Of a stretch of DNA of 64,000 nt, positions 9,124-20,200 are shown piece after piece (within the stretch, counting starts at the first letter, position 1; each line of letters begins with the position of its first letter). Source of the DNA: Marinihelvus fidelis (GTDB lineage: Bacteria; Pseudomonadota; Gammaproteobacteria; Xanthomonadales; SZUA-36); the NCBI RefSeq assembly GCF_008725655.1, contig NZ_VYXP01000002.1:462026-526025 (forward strand), read 5' to 3'. Below the pieces are notes generated by a model. It was not told where the DNA came from, did no database searches, and worked only from the letters and a program-made list of their open reading frames with translations. Made by a program: the position numbers and the translations under genes.

Positions 9124-11499
9124 ATGCGCGTCCTGATCATCAGTCTCGAAGCGCCGCTGGACGACGGCCGGGTGGCCAGCGGCAATGCCGTCCGTACGCG
9201 CCAGCTCAGGCGCGCTCTGGAAGGCGCTGGACATGACACCACGCAGGCCTGGCTGGCGCCACGCGGGCAGCGGGCCGACGGCGCGTTCCACACCAGGGAC
9301 CAGCTGGCCGGCATCATTCGCAGCGAACGCCCGGACGTGCTGCTGGTGGGCTGGTGGGAACTGCTGTCACTACTGCCCTACGAGCTGGACGCCCCGGTGG
9401 TGCTGGACTTCATTGCCCCCAGGCCGCTGGAGAGCCTGTTCGAAACGCCTGGGCGCGTGGCGGCCGAAATGGGTCGCCTGCGGCTGGCACTGCGGCGCGT
9501 CGACCTGGTGCTGGTGGGCACGGCCGGCCAGGCCGGCCTGCTCCACTACCCCCTGATCGAGGCCGGGTTCGACCTGCGCCAGGCCAACCCCGTGTGCGTG
9601 GTGCCGATGGCCGGTGATATCTGTCCAGGCCAGCCGCCGGAACCGGGCACCGCGCCGCTGACCCTGGTTGCCGGGGGCGTCGACTGGCCGTGGCGCGACG
9701 CCGGTGACTATCTCGACGCGATCGAGGCCGCCGTGGCCGGCTCGGATGGCCGGCTGGCCCTGGTACGACTGGGTGACCAGGGCCCGGACGGCCGTGCGGG
9801 CCTGCTCAGCCACGGCGACTACGAGGCCCTGCTGTCCGGCCAGGCGCATATCGGCGTGGAACTGGGCCATGCCAACATCGAACGCCGCCACAGCCTGTCG
9901 TTTCGCGCCATCGACTTCCTGCGACACGGCCTGCCGCTGTTGTGCAGCGACCACCTGCCCATCGCCCGGTGGGTCGAGGCCTATGATGCGGGCTGGGTGG
10001 TCAGCGACCCGGCCGATATCGCAGCCATCCTGGAAAGGCTGCGGCGCGACCCCGAAGCATGGCGCCGCTGCCGCGACAACGCGCTGCGCCTGGCCACCGA
10101 GAGGTTCGAACCGGACACCGCGGCCGCGCCGCTACTGCGCTGGATGGCGTCGCCGCGGCCCGCGCCCCGGCTGGCCGTGCATGGCGTGGCGGAAGCCGAC
10201 CCGCCGGTGATCGGCGTGCCGCCATTACGTGAACGCCTGGCCCGCCGCTACCGGCTGGCCCGGCGCGTGCTGCTGGCGCGGATGCTGGGGCGCAAGCCAT
10301 GTGGCGATGCCATCGTCATGGTCACGCGCAGCGACCTGTTTCCCACCGACCACGGCGCGGCCGTCAAGATCGTCGAGACGGCTCGTGGCCTGGCCTCGCA
10401 TGACCGCGAGGTCGCCCTGGTCACCGATGACCGCAAACACTGGTTGCGGGTGAGTGAGGACGGCCACTTCGAGAAAGTCCGCTACCCCTGGTGGCTGAAA
10501 CTGTTCGCGCGGCCGCTGCCCTGGGTCAAGCTGGACCACTACACCCGCGACATTCCGGAGAGCAACGCCTTCCTGTACCTGCCGATGACCGACGGCAGCT
10601 GGTTCTGGCGCGTACTGCATGTCGCCGGCCGGACCGGCGCCGGCGTACTGCAGGCCGAATTCCCCGCCTACGCCTTGCCCTGCCGCCAGGCCGCCGATGT
10701 GCTGGGCGCCGCCACCGTGCTGGTCGAGCACAATGTCGAGTACGCACGCCTGCGCGACCAGGTGCCCGAGCTCAGCGACGACCAGTTCCGGCGCCTCCGG
10801 GCCATCGAGATCGACCTCTGCAACCGTGCCGACGCGGTGATCTGCGTGTCCGACAACGACCGCCAGCGGCTGGCCGAAGACGGTGTTCACCCGGGCCTGC
10901 TACACACGGTGCCGCATGGCATCAACCTGGTTGCCTTCGACAGCGCGGTCGCGGCGCCCGCCCGGTCGCAGTTCGGTATCCCGGATCACGCGTTGCTGAT
11001 GGCTTACCACGGCACCTTCGCCTATCCGCCCAACCGCGATGCGCTGCAGATGTTCGCCGACGAGATCCTGCCGCGGCTGCAGGCGGAGGGCATCGACGCC
11101 CACGTGCTGGCCATCGGCCACTCGCCACCCAGCGGCCTGCACCCGAAGATTCACTGCACCGGTAGTGTCGAGACCGTGCCCCCCTGGCTGAAGGCCGCCG
11201 ACATGGCCGTGGTGCCCCTGCGCGACGGCGGCGGCACGCGCATGAAAATCGTCGATTGCTTTGCCGCGGGGCTGCCGGTGATCAGTACCGCCAAGGGTAT
11301 CGAGGGGATCCCGGTCGTCGATGGCCGCGAGGCGATGGTTCGTGATGAATGGGATACGCTGTGCGCCGCTGTGGCCAATGTCGCCGCCGACCCGGCACTG
11401 GCCGAACGCCTGCGCTCGGGCGGCCGGGCACTGGCCGAATCCCTGGACTGGAGCGAGATCGCCCGCCGATACCTGGCGATCCAGTCGACCCTGCGCTAA
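9124..11499 (+). CDS. Fused two-domain glycosyltransferase (GT4-like)
   Basis: A 791-residue cytoplasmic protein made of two glycosyltransferase modules. Residues 1-~345 start MRVLIISLEAPLDDGRVASG and end with a GT-B donor domain (RAIDFLRHGLPLLCSDHLP). Residues ~395-790 restart with VTRSDLFPTDHGAAVKIVET and contain YPPNRDALQMFADEILPRL and AADMAVVPLRDGGGTRMKIVDCFAAGLPVISTAKG-type GT4 donor-site sequence (cited in part). It probably adds sugars to a surface polysaccharide or glycoprotein; acceptor and sugar cannot be read. It lies 10 bases after mgtE and converges with tsaB. Confidence 0.82.
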   Translation: MRVLIISLEAPLDDGRVASGNAVRTRQLRRALEGAGHDTTQAWLAPRGQRADGAFHTRDQLAGIIRSERPDVLLVGWWELLSLLPYELDAPVVLDFIAPRPLESLFETPGRVAAEMGRLRLALRRVDLVLVGTAGQAGLLHYPLIEAGFDLRQANPVCVVPMAGDICPGQPPEPGTAPLTLVAGGVDWPWRDAGDYLDAIEAAVAGSDGRLALVRLGDQGPDGRAGLLSHGDYEALLSGQAHIGVELGHANIERRHSLSFRAIDFLRHGLPLLCSDHLPIARWVEAYDAGWVVSDPADIAAILERLRRDPEAWRRCRDNALRLATERFEPDTAAAPLLRWMASPRPAPRLAVHGVAEADPPVIGVPPLRERLARRYRLARRVLLARMLGRKPCGDAIVMVTRSDLFPTDHGAAVKIVETARGLASHDREVALVTDDRKHWLRVSEDGHFEKVRYPWWLKLFARPLPWVKLDHYTRDIPESNAFLYLPMTDGSWFWRVLHVAGRTGAGVLQAEFPAYALPCRQAADVLGAATVLVEHNVEYARLRDQVPELSDDQFRRLRAIEIDLCNRADAVICVSDNDRQRLAEDGVHPGLLHTVPHGINLVAFDSAVAAPARSQFGIPDHALLMAYHGTFAYPPNRDALQMFADEILPRLQAEGIDAHVLAIGHSPPSGLHPKIHCTGSVETVPPWLKAADMAVVPLRDGGGTRMKIVDCFAAGLPVISTAKGIEGIPVVDGREAMVRDEWDTLCAAVANVAADPALAERLRSGGRALAESLDWSEIARRYLAIQSTLR

Positions 11500-11543
11500 T
11501 CCAGCCTGCAAGCGCTACTCGCGCGCAAGGATTCCCGCGAATC

Positions 11544-12245
11544 TCAGGCCGGGCGCCGGCCCTCACCGGGCTTGTCAGCCACCTTGTCACGCAGGTACAC
11601 GGGCTGCGCCTGCTCGGCGGGCAGGCCGTGACTGGCCTCCAGCCAGGGCTCCGCGAGCGCCGCAATGACGGCGGCATCCGGCCAGTGGTTCACCCGCAAC
11701 GGCTGGTTGGCTGCGGCGGTGGCGAGTTCCGGGTAACGCTCGAAGCCATTACCGAAGGCCGCGTCGCCATCGGCCAGCAGACCGGCGGCAACGGCCGGCG
11801 CGCACACCTGTTCGGCCCCGACCGGCAGCATCCAGCCATCGACCTGCTCGAAGCGTGCGGCAAAGACCTCGTCCATGCGCGCGTCCATGGCCACGACACA
11901 GGCCCGGGCGTTGCCGCCATCCTCGATCACCTGCCGCAGCGAACGCTGGGCAGTGGCCTGCAGGGATGACACCGGCACCACCGGCAGGTCGGCGCCCCAG
12001 GCCAGGCCCTGGACCACGCCGATGCCGATACGCAGGCTGGTGAAACTGCCGGGCCCGCGACTGAACGCCACCGCGTCCAGCGCCGGCAGCGCCAGGCCGG
12101 CATCCGCCAGCAGCGCCTGCACCCAGGGCAGCAGCCGCTCCGCGTGCCCGCGCGGCGCATGCTCGTAGCGCTGCAGCACCTGGCCGTCCAGGGACAGGGC
12201 GACGGAGCAGGACTCAAACGCGGTTTCAATGGCAAGCAGTTTCAT
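11544..12245 (-). CDS. tsaB: TsaB, tRNA t6A synthesis protein
   Basis: A 233-residue YeaZ/TsaB protein. It forms the TsaBDE complex needed for threonylcarbamoyladenosine at position 37 of ANN-decoding tRNAs. It starts MKLLAIETAFESCSVALSLDG and has the AFSRGPGSFTSLRIGIGVVQGLA stretch of ASKHA-fold family members. An AGGA site precedes the ATG. It is the last gene of a minus-strand run behind the helicase gene (9-base gap), a pairing common in gammaproteobacteria. Confidence 0.93.
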   Translation of the reverse strand: MKLLAIETAFESCSVALSLDGQVLQRYEHAPRGHAERLLPWVQALLADAGLALPALDAVAFSRGPGSFTSLRIGIGVVQGLAWGADLPVVPVSSLQATAQRSLRQVIEDGGNARACVVAMDARMDEVFAARFEQVDGWMLPVGAEQVCAPAVAAGLLADGDAAFGNGFERYPELATAAANQPLRVNHWPDAAVIAALAEPWLEASHGLPAEQAQPVYLRDKVADKPGEGRRPA

Positions 12246-12254
12246 GTTCAGTCC

Positions 12255-14186
12255 TCAGGAGGCCGCCGCCGCGACCCCGGGTGTGGCAAAAAAATCGATG
12301 ACCTCGTCCACCGTGTCGGTGCGCCGCATCGGCGGCAGGCTGTGCAGGAAAGCGGCGCCGTAGCCCTTCGTCGTCAGGCGCGGGTCGCAGACCACCAGCA
12401 CGCCACGATCGGCGACATCCCGGATCAGCCGCCCGGCGCCCTGTTTCAGTGCGATCACGGCGCGCGGCACGGCCAGGTCCATGAACGGGTTGCCACCCTC
12501 GTCACGCAGGCGCGCGCTCTGCGCCTCCATCACCGGGTCATCCGGCGCGGCGAAGGGCAGTTTGTCGATCACCACCAGTGACAGCGCCTCGCCCATCACG
12601 TCCACGCCTTCCCAGAAACTGGCGGTGCCCAGAAGCACGCCGTTGCCGGATTCGCGGAACGATTTCAGCAGGCTGCTGCGCGGTGCCGTGCCCTGCACGA
12701 ACAACGGGAAGTCGACCCGTTGCGCCAGCCAGTGTGCCGCCGCCTGCAACGCGCGATGCGAGGTAAACAGCAGGAAAGCACGGCCCTGACTGGCCTGCAG
12801 CGCGGGTTCCACCGTCTCCAGCACGGCCTCGGTGTAACCCGGGTGATTGGGCTGCACGCGCAGCGCCGGCGTCCACAGCAAGGCGTTGTTCGGGTAATCA
12901 AACGGCGAGCCCAGCGCCAGCGTCGTGGCGTCGTCCAGCCCCATCTCGCGGGTGAAATGGCGGAAGTCGCCGTTAACAGCCAGCGTCGCCGACGTAAACA
13001 CCCAGGCGGCATCGAGCTCATCGCGGTAGCCGGTGAAGGCCTCGGACACATCCAGCGGCGTGATATGCAGGCCAAAGCCGCGGCCCCGGCGCTCGAACCA
13101 GCGCACTTCGCCGGCGCCGGCCGAATCGAGCCGGTCGAACTTGGCCTGCATTTCGTCGCGGCGGTCGGCGCAGCCGTCCAGGCCGCGGCTGACACCCTCC
13201 AGCCCCGCCAGCGGCGCGGCCAGGTCGGCGACGGCCTGGTCCAGGCCCTGCAGGGCCTCGCGAATCTCGGCGTGCTCCAGCAGCCGGTGCCAGGGCCCGC
13301 GGTCGGGCAGGCGTTCGGCCAGGCTCGCCCGAAGAACTGCGAGCGCGTCCTTGCAGGCCGCCACTTCCGTCCGCACCGCGCCCAGCGCGCCGGGCACTTC
13401 GCCAGCCTCGGCCAGGATGTCCTTGCACAGGTCGTCGACCTGGCGCGCGGTCAGGCTGACGCCAAAGAACCGCGACGCCAGTTCCGGCGCCTGGTGTGCC
13501 TCGTCGACCACGAACAATTCGGCGCCGGGCAGGACCTCGCCGAAGCCTTTCTGCTTCAGCGCCATGTCGGCGAACAGCAGGTGATGATTGACCACGACGA
13601 TGTCCGCCTCCTGGGCGCGGCGGCGCGCGCGGGCGACATGGCAGTCGTCATAGTCGGGGCACTTGGTGCCCAGGCAATTCTCGTTGGTGGAGGTCACCAG
13701 TGGCCACAGGGCGCTGTCTTCGGGCAACACGTCGGCTACCGACAGGTCGCCGTCGCGGGTGCGGCTGGACCAGTCGACTACGCGCTGCAATTGCGCCGGG
13801 GCCTCGCGGCTGGGGAATTCGCCGCGCTCGCGGGTCAGTTCCATGCGGTGCAGGCACAGGTAGTTGGCGCGGCCCTTCAGCAACGCCGCCTTCGGGCGCT
13901 TGCCCAGGGCCTCGGCCACCAGCGGCAGGTCACGGAAAAACAGCTGGTCCTGCAGGGTCTTGGTCCCGGTCGACAGGATCGCCCGGCTGCCGCTCTCAAT
14001 GACCGGCACCAGGTAGGCCAGGGTCTTGCCGATACCGGTACCCGCCTCGGCCACCAGCACGCCGCCGTCGGCCAGCGTGTCCTCGATCGCCTCCGCCAGT
14101 TCGATCTGCGCCGCGCGCGGTGCGAATGCGGTCAGGCGCTGCGACAGCGGCCCCTCGGCGCCCAGTAACGCGGCGCTAGCACCCAT
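12255..14186 (-). CDS. ATP-dependent Fe-S DNA helicase, YoaA/DinG family
   Basis: A 643-residue XPD-like superfamily 2 helicase. Walker A is AEAGTGIGKTLAYL (46-59) and the DEAH box is VVDEAHQ (about 227). Four cysteines at C111, C171, C176 and C182 (CLGTKCPDYDDC) fit the 4Fe-4S ligands of XPD/DinG/YoaA. The C-terminal motor has LLGTASFWEGVDV and GAGRLIRDVADRGVLVV. No N-terminal exonuclease domain is present. Gene context next to tsaB and length fit YoaA, which in E. coli works with the polymerase III chi subunit in repair at stalled forks; that role is inferred. Confidence 0.9.
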   Translation of the reverse strand: MGASAALLGAEGPLSQRLTAFAPRAAQIELAEAIEDTLADGGVLVAEAGTGIGKTLAYLVPVIESGSRAILSTGTKTLQDQLFFRDLPLVAEALGKRPKAALLKGRANYLCLHRMELTRERGEFPSREAPAQLQRVVDWSSRTRDGDLSVADVLPEDSALWPLVTSTNENCLGTKCPDYDDCHVARARRRAQEADIVVVNHHLLFADMALKQKGFGEVLPGAELFVVDEAHQAPELASRFFGVSLTARQVDDLCKDILAEAGEVPGALGAVRTEVAACKDALAVLRASLAERLPDRGPWHRLLEHAEIREALQGLDQAVADLAAPLAGLEGVSRGLDGCADRRDEMQAKFDRLDSAGAGEVRWFERRGRGFGLHITPLDVSEAFTGYRDELDAAWVFTSATLAVNGDFRHFTREMGLDDATTLALGSPFDYPNNALLWTPALRVQPNHPGYTEAVLETVEPALQASQGRAFLLFTSHRALQAAAHWLAQRVDFPLFVQGTAPRSSLLKSFRESGNGVLLGTASFWEGVDVMGEALSLVVIDKLPFAAPDDPVMEAQSARLRDEGGNPFMDLAVPRAVIALKQGAGRLIRDVADRGVLVVCDPRLTTKGYGAAFLHSLPPMRRTDTVDEVIDFFATPGVAAAAS

Positions 14187-14192
14187 GCCGGC

Positions 14193-14726
14193 TCAGAGAC
14201 CCTGCGGCTTGGTGACCATGCACTGGTCGGCGCGACCACTGGCCTCGCGGGCGCCGGCGTTGTCGCCCAGTTGCTCACGGGCCAGGCCGATGGTGCGCCA
14301 GTTACGGGCGCAAATCTCGCCCACGCGGGGGCCGATGTCGAACGAGCGCGTGGCGAAACTCAGCGCCTGCGCGTAGTCCTGCTTCTGCACCTGTACCTCG
14401 GCCATGTGCTGCAGCAACTCGGGGTCACGCGGCTGGATACGCAGCGCGCGCTCCAGCAGGATGGCCGCCTGGTCGTAGTTGCCGGACTGCTCGGCCCGAT
14501 CGGCCTGGCTGGTCAGTTCGGCCACCGCCGGGTTTTTCAGCGGGTAGACCTGCACGCCGGCGCTTTCCGCCTTCGCGGGCGCACGCACTTCGGCATCGAC
14601 ATCACGCTCTTCGATAGGCGCGGGCGTGCTGCGCCCACCGGCGCAGGCCGTCAGCAGCAGGGCCAGGGCAACCAGGCCGGCGCCATTGCGCAGCGGCCGC
14701 AGCGGGAATGCTTCAATCCTTGTCAA
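14193..14726 (-). CDS. TPR lipoprotein
   Basis: A 177-residue exported lipoprotein. I chose TTG at 14726 because GGAGG lies just upstream and the resulting N-terminus is a proper signal peptide with lipobox LLTAC (cleavage before Cys 27 or so); no ATG gives this. The mature part has a TPR pair (ELTSQADRAEQSGNYDQAAILL and ALRIQPRDPELLQHMAEVQV). The start overlaps the last 14 bases of the PBP1b gene, which suggests translational coupling and a shared role at the cell envelope. The precise function is unknown. Confidence 0.78.
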   Translation of the reverse strand: MTRIEAFPLRPLRNGAGLVALALLLTACAGGRSTPAPIEERDVDAEVRAPAKAESAGVQVYPLKNPAVAELTSQADRAEQSGNYDQAAILLERALRIQPRDPELLQHMAEVQVQKQDYAQALSFATRSFDIGPRVGEICARNWRTIGLAREQLGDNAGAREASGRADQCMVTKPQGL

Positions 14727-17124
14727 ACCATTTCCTCCAGAAACTCTTTTCTTCCTCGGATTCGTATCGACCACCGCAGGAGACTGCGGTCGCGGGCTCG
14801 GAGCCGGCCACGAACGGCATCTGGATCGCGCCATCACAGCCCTCCTCGCTGAGCGTATTGGCCACCGGGTCCACCCAGCGCCACGACGCCCCTTCGGGCA
14901 GGTCAAAACTGACGGGATCCACGGGGAGTTGGCGGAACAATCCGGCCCAGACACGCATGGCCGCGTTGGCGCCGGTGACGCCCGCGGGCCGGTTGTCATC
15001 CAGGCCCACCCAGGCCACGCCGACCAGGTCCCGAGTATATCCGACAAACCAACTGTCCCGGCGTTCATTCGTGGTGCCGGTCTTGCCCGCCATGCCTTCG
15101 GCGCCGACCAGTGCGGGCAAGGCGCTGGCCGTGCCGTCGGTAACCACGCGGGTCAGGCCGTAGTTGAGCACGGCGATGGCGTCGCGGCGCGCCTGCGGGG
15201 TCAGTCGCAGCGGGTAGCGGTTCAGGGTTTCACCCGCCGGCGTCTGCACCGCGGTCACCGCGCGCAGCGGCACGCTGTAGCCGCCGGCGGCGATGGACTG
15301 GTACAGCTGCGTCACTTCCAGCGGCGTCAGTTCCACCGCGCCCAGGAAGGTCGATGGCACCGCCGGCACCGGGTGTTCGATGCCCAGGCGCTGCAGGCGC
15401 GTGACCAGGTGGTTGACGCCAATCTGCATGCCCAGCCGCACGGTCGCCTGGTTGTAGGACCGCGTCAGCGCCTCCAGCAGGCTCACTTCGCCGTGCGATT
15501 GCTTGTCGTAGTTGTCCGGGGTCCAGCGGCTGCCGTCGGGTTGCACCAGGGAAATGGGCTCATCCTCGATCCGGGTCAGCCAGCTGTAGCTTTGCGGGTG
15601 CTCCAGCGCCAGCAGGTACACCAGCGGCTTGATCACCGAGCCCACCTGGCGCCGCGCATTAAGCGCGCGATTGAAGCCGCGGCGGTTCGGGTAGCGGTCA
15701 CCCACCAGCGCACGAACCTCGCCGCTGTCGACGTCGGCCAGTACCAGCGCGCCCTGCAGGTCGTTGGGCAATCCGCGCGAGCCCAGGTCATCCAGGCCGC
15801 GGCTGACGGCGTCCTCGGCCGCGGCCTGCGCCGACGGTGCCAGCGTGGTGAAGATCCTCAACCCCTCGCTACGCAGGTCGTCCTCGCGATAGTCACGCTG
15901 CAGCTGGTCCCGCACCAGGTCGACAAACGCGGCGTAACGGTTGCGCCCAAAGCCGGGGGTGTCGGTCACGCCCAGTGGCCGCGCCTTCCAGCGGGCCGCC
16001 TCGTCGGCGGCAAGCAGGCCGGTTTCGGCAAAGACATCCAGCACCCGGTTGCGCCGCTCCAGCGCCCGCTCCGGGTTGCGACGCGGGTTGTAGTACGAGG
16101 CGCCGCGAACCAGCCCCACCAGCAGGGCCACCTGGTCCGGTTGCAGCGTGTCCAGCGGCTGGCCGAAGTAGTACTCGCTGCCGCGGGCGAAGCCATGGAT
16201 GGCTAGGTTGCCCTGCTGGCCCAGGAACACCTCGTTCAGGTAGGCCTCGAGGATATCGGCCTTGTCGTAATGCCACTCCAGCAACAGCGCCATCAGCGCC
16301 TCGTTGATCTTGCGCGGCAGGGTCCGCTCATTGCTGAGGTAGAAATTCTTGACCAGCTGCTGGGTCAGCGTGCTGCCGCCCTGCACTGCGCCGCCGGCGC
16401 GCAGGTTGGCCCACATCGCCCGCGCGATACCCCGCGGATCAACGCCGTAATGGTGCTTGAACTGGCGGTCCTCGACCGCCTGCAGCCCGGTGACCAGCAA
16501 TTCGGGGACATCGGCCAGTGACACCAGCGACCGGTCTTCCTCGTGCAGCGGGTAGATGGACGCGATCTCGGCCGGGTCCAGCCGCACCAGCCCCAGCTCG
16601 GCGCCACCGGCGGGTGACGCCAGGCCCGTCACCTGGCCATCGGCGACGCTGACGCGGAAGCGCAGCGCTTCCTGCACCCCGTCGTCAAAACGAAACTGGC
16701 GGCGATGAATCTCGAAACGGCCGCCGGCGCTGCTGAATTCGCCGGGGTCGTCCGGGTTGTCCACGCGCCGGTAACCGGCGGCATCCAGCTCGCGCTGCAG
16801 GGCCCCGGGTGACAGGCGCAGGCCGGAATAGAGGCTCAGCGGCCGCGCATACACGCGGCTGGGCAGGTCCCATTTTCGGCCCTCGAACTCGGCCACGACC
16901 ACGTGGTTGAGCCAGAGTGTCCACGGAATGAGCAGCCCCAGCCCCAGGCCGATGGCCAGCAGGCCCCAGCGCCACAGTCGCGCCAGCAGCCCCGGGCGCT
17001 TCTTCGCCGGTGCCGCCTTGCGGCCGGGTCGCCTGGCTTTTCGTGTCGTGCCGGTGCTGCCGTGTTTGGACGCGGTCTTTTTTCCGGTCTTCTTTCGGGT
17101 TCCGGAGGTTTTCTTATTGGCCAT
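14713..17124 (-). CDS. mrcB: Penicillin-binding protein 1B, bifunctional peptidoglycan synthase
   Basis: An 803-residue class A PBP. Residues 1-45 are a Lys/Arg-rich cytoplasmic tail, and a membrane helix follows (~50-70). A UB2H-like region (GYRRVDNPDDPGEFSSAGG) marks the 1B subtype, which binds the LpoB activator in E. coli. The GT51 domain shows EDRQFKHHYGVDPRGIARA and GGSTLTQQLVKNFYL. The transpeptidase domain has SVIK (serine nucleophile), SYN and KTGTTNE. It heads the minus-strand run and is divergent from the large glycosyltransferase gene. Confidence 0.95.
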   Translation of the reverse strand: MANKKTSGTRKKTGKKTASKHGSTGTTRKARRPGRKAAPAKKRPGLLARLWRWGLLAIGLGLGLLIPWTLWLNHVVVAEFEGRKWDLPSRVYARPLSLYSGLRLSPGALQRELDAAGYRRVDNPDDPGEFSSAGGRFEIHRRQFRFDDGVQEALRFRVSVADGQVTGLASPAGGAELGLVRLDPAEIASIYPLHEEDRSLVSLADVPELLVTGLQAVEDRQFKHHYGVDPRGIARAMWANLRAGGAVQGGSTLTQQLVKNFYLSNERTLPRKINEALMALLLEWHYDKADILEAYLNEVFLGQQGNLAIHGFARGSEYYFGQPLDTLQPDQVALLVGLVRGASYYNPRRNPERALERRNRVLDVFAETGLLAADEAARWKARPLGVTDTPGFGRNRYAAFVDLVRDQLQRDYREDDLRSEGLRIFTTLAPSAQAAAEDAVSRGLDDLGSRGLPNDLQGALVLADVDSGEVRALVGDRYPNRRGFNRALNARRQVGSVIKPLVYLLALEHPQSYSWLTRIEDEPISLVQPDGSRWTPDNYDKQSHGEVSLLEALTRSYNQATVRLGMQIGVNHLVTRLQRLGIEHPVPAVPSTFLGAVELTPLEVTQLYQSIAAGGYSVPLRAVTAVQTPAGETLNRYPLRLTPQARRDAIAVLNYGLTRVVTDGTASALPALVGAEGMAGKTGTTNERRDSWFVGYTRDLVGVAWVGLDDNRPAGVTGANAAMRVWAGLFRQLPVDPVSFDLPEGASWRWVDPVANTLSEEGCDGAIQMPFVAGSEPATAVSCGGRYESEEEKSFWRKWFDKD

Positions 17125-17263
17125 GTGTCAGGGTGTTCTCGCGGGTGACAAGCGGGTCCCCAGCGACCATAATGGCCCGGTTTCAGCCGCCACCCATGCG
17201 TGTAGATAAAGGGAACGTGGGCCCATTCTAGCCAGCCCGCGCCCCTGTGCGCCATCACCCGAT

Positions 17264-20200
17264 ATGCCCGAATCCGACCATTCCATTGACGCCGCCCCCA
17301 ACGCGAGCGCCCTGCCAGTGATTTTCATCCACGGCGGCGGCCAGGCCGTGACTGCCCCCATGGTGGAGGCGCTGTCAGCGCTTGGTGTCGAGGTCTTCAG
17401 CACGGACGGTGTGGGATGTTCGACCGCAACCGGCATCAGCGCCAGCTCGCTTTCCGACCTTTGCGCCCACATCGGCCAGGTTGCCCCGGGGCGTGGCCTG
17501 GTGATCATGACCGCCGGCCTGCAGATCGATGCCCATTTGCTCGAAACCGTTGCCGCGGAGCTGGACCGGAGTAGCGAACAGTTGCAGGTGGCCACCGCGT
17601 TCAGCAACGCCAGGCCTGGGCTGAACCCATACGCCGGCCTGCCGGGCGTTGATGAACTGGACGATGCGGCCGCGCCGATCGCCCTGTTGTCGCGTCCACG
17701 CCGCTACCGCCTGAATGAGTGGCCCACGCACTTTGCTGCGCTTTCCGCTGCCGCCGTCAGGCAACTCGCTGAACCCGGAACGGATACCCGGACCGCTGTA
17801 GGTCGGCTGAATCGCGCCGGGGGCACCCTGGAACTGTTCGAATCATGGTTCGTTCGCGACACGGCGCGCCCACTGTCACGCGGGCATGACCTGGAGCCGC
17901 ACGAAACACCCCGGGCCGCCGCCTGGGGGCACCTGGGCGAACGGTTGCGCGCCTGGGCAGGAGCCGACCAGCTCCTGGACCTGCCCTTGCCCGGACAGCC
18001 GTGCCCAACAACGCTCCACATCACCCACAGCTGGGGCGGCGGCGTGGCCACCTGGGTTGCCGCGATGATCCAATCGGATGATGGCGTGCACCTGCAGCTG
18101 CGTTCCGAGGCCGCCGAGAGTGGCCAGGGCGCGGGGCAGAAACTGGGCTTATACCTGGGTAACCGCCTGGCGGTTGCGCTTGACGAGTGGTGGTTACAAC
18201 CCGCGGTTCATGTCACTGACACGAACAATCCCCAGTACCGGGCGATCCTTGACGACATCATGCGGCGCTTCGGCATCGACCGGGTCATCATCTCGTCGCT
18301 GGTGGGCCACAGCCTGGACGCGTTCGACACCGGCCTGCCCACGATCCAGGTGCTGCATGACCATTTTCCGGCCTGGCCACTGCTGGCCGTACACCCGAAC
18401 CAGTATGACGGCGACCTGGAAGCCGCACTGGAAGACCCACGGGCGACAGAGCCATTTGGCGCCATCCCTGCCGAGGACTGGCGGGACCTGGCCTGGGCCT
18501 ACGCGCAATGCTCCAAAACGGCCACGCTGGTCGCCCCCAGCCAGTCGGTCGTGGACATCCAGTCCAGCCTCGACGCGACATGGGCAAAGCGCGATATCCG
18601 CGTCATCGGACACGGCATGCCGCCGCTGCCCGGCGCCGCGCCAGTCGCACCCAGGGACCGGAGCGACGGCCGCCTGCGGCTGGTGGTTGCCGGCCGGGTA
18701 CAGGATGGCAAAGGCGCCCGCCTGCTCGAACAGGCGATTGCCCCCCTGACAGCACTGGCGCAGGTGTACCTTGTTGGCACGGGTAAGGGCGGCGAGCGAT
18801 TTTTTGGTCGCGCCGGCGTCAACGTGATCATTGATTATCGGCGTGAAGACCTGCCCACGCTGATGGCGGATATTGGCCCACACCTGGCGTTGTTGCCTTC
18901 GGTGGTGCCAGAAACATTCAATTACACGCTCTCGGAATTGCAGGCCCTGGGTATTCCCACACTGGCGACGCGCCTGGGCTCTTTCCCGGAGCGAATCATT
19001 CACGGGGAGACGGGCTGGCTGTTCAGACCCAGTGCCGACGACCTGGTTGAGCAACTCGAGTCGCTGGCGGCGGACCGATCGGCGATTGACGCCGTACGCG
19101 CCAATCTTGTCAACGTTTCGCCAACGACGATGACGACCATGGTCGCCGACTATCGCGCGTTGCTGCCGGCGAGCATGCCAAGCCACCATGAGCGCTCAAC
19201 CCGCCCAGCGACACCTGCAGACATCGAGGCCGGCGCGTGGCGAGACCTGGCGGGCCGCCGTTCTGCAGACATCGCCTCAACGGAATCAGAACGCCAGGCC
19301 CTCGCGGACGAAGTCAGGCAGCGCACGGCCTGGGCGGAAACCGAGAAACGCCAGCGCGCGGCCGAAGCCGTATTGTTCAAGAAGCAGATCGCCGAGTTGC
19401 AGGCACAACTTGATACCCGTGCGCGCCAGGTCGCCGAGGCGGAAGATGAACTCATCACCCGCGCCCGTCACATTGAATTCCTGGACAGGGATATCGTTCG
19501 CCTGACCCAGTCTCTGGAACAACTGCGCGACGAGCACGCCGCCGTTCTGGGCAGCCACAGCTGGCGCCTGACCGCACCGCTGCGGGTTAGCCGCCGGGTG
19601 CTGGCCAACGCCAGGCGCGCCCGGGCCTGGAATCCCGCGCGCTGGCCGTGGCTGACGGCGCAGCTGTGGCGCAACCTGTCGACGGCCGGCCTGGGCGGCA
19701 CCCTGCGGCGGATGCAGCATTTCGAGTCGCGCCCTGCCCCCGTGATTGCCCCGCCGACCGTGAAACCGCTGCGGCCCGTGACCGATACCAGTCAGCCTGT
19801 TACCGCACCGGCGGCCGTGCCCTGCAGCGACACGCCCAGGGTCAGCATCATCATCCCGGCCTACCGGCATTTCGAGGCCACGGCGGCCTGCCTGGCCAGC
19901 CTGGCGGAGACGCGGTGTGATGCCGCCATCGAGATCATCGTCGCCGACGATGCGTCCGGCGATGACAGTGTCGATAAACTGGCCGGGGTTGAAGGCCTGC
20001 GGCTGATTGCCGCCGAAGACAACCTGGGCTTTATCGGCAACTGCAACCGCGCCGCCGAGCAGGCGCGCGGCGAGTTTGTCTGCTTCCTGAACAATGACAC
20101 TGAGGTGCTGGACGGCTGGCTGGATGCCCTTCTGGACACCTTCGAGCGCTTTCCGGACACCGGCATCGCCGGCGCCCGACTGGTTTACCCGGACGGCACG

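Noticed and set aside
12720-14168. 482-codon plus-strand frame
   Set aside because: Antisense to the Fe-S helicase, which has complete motifs.
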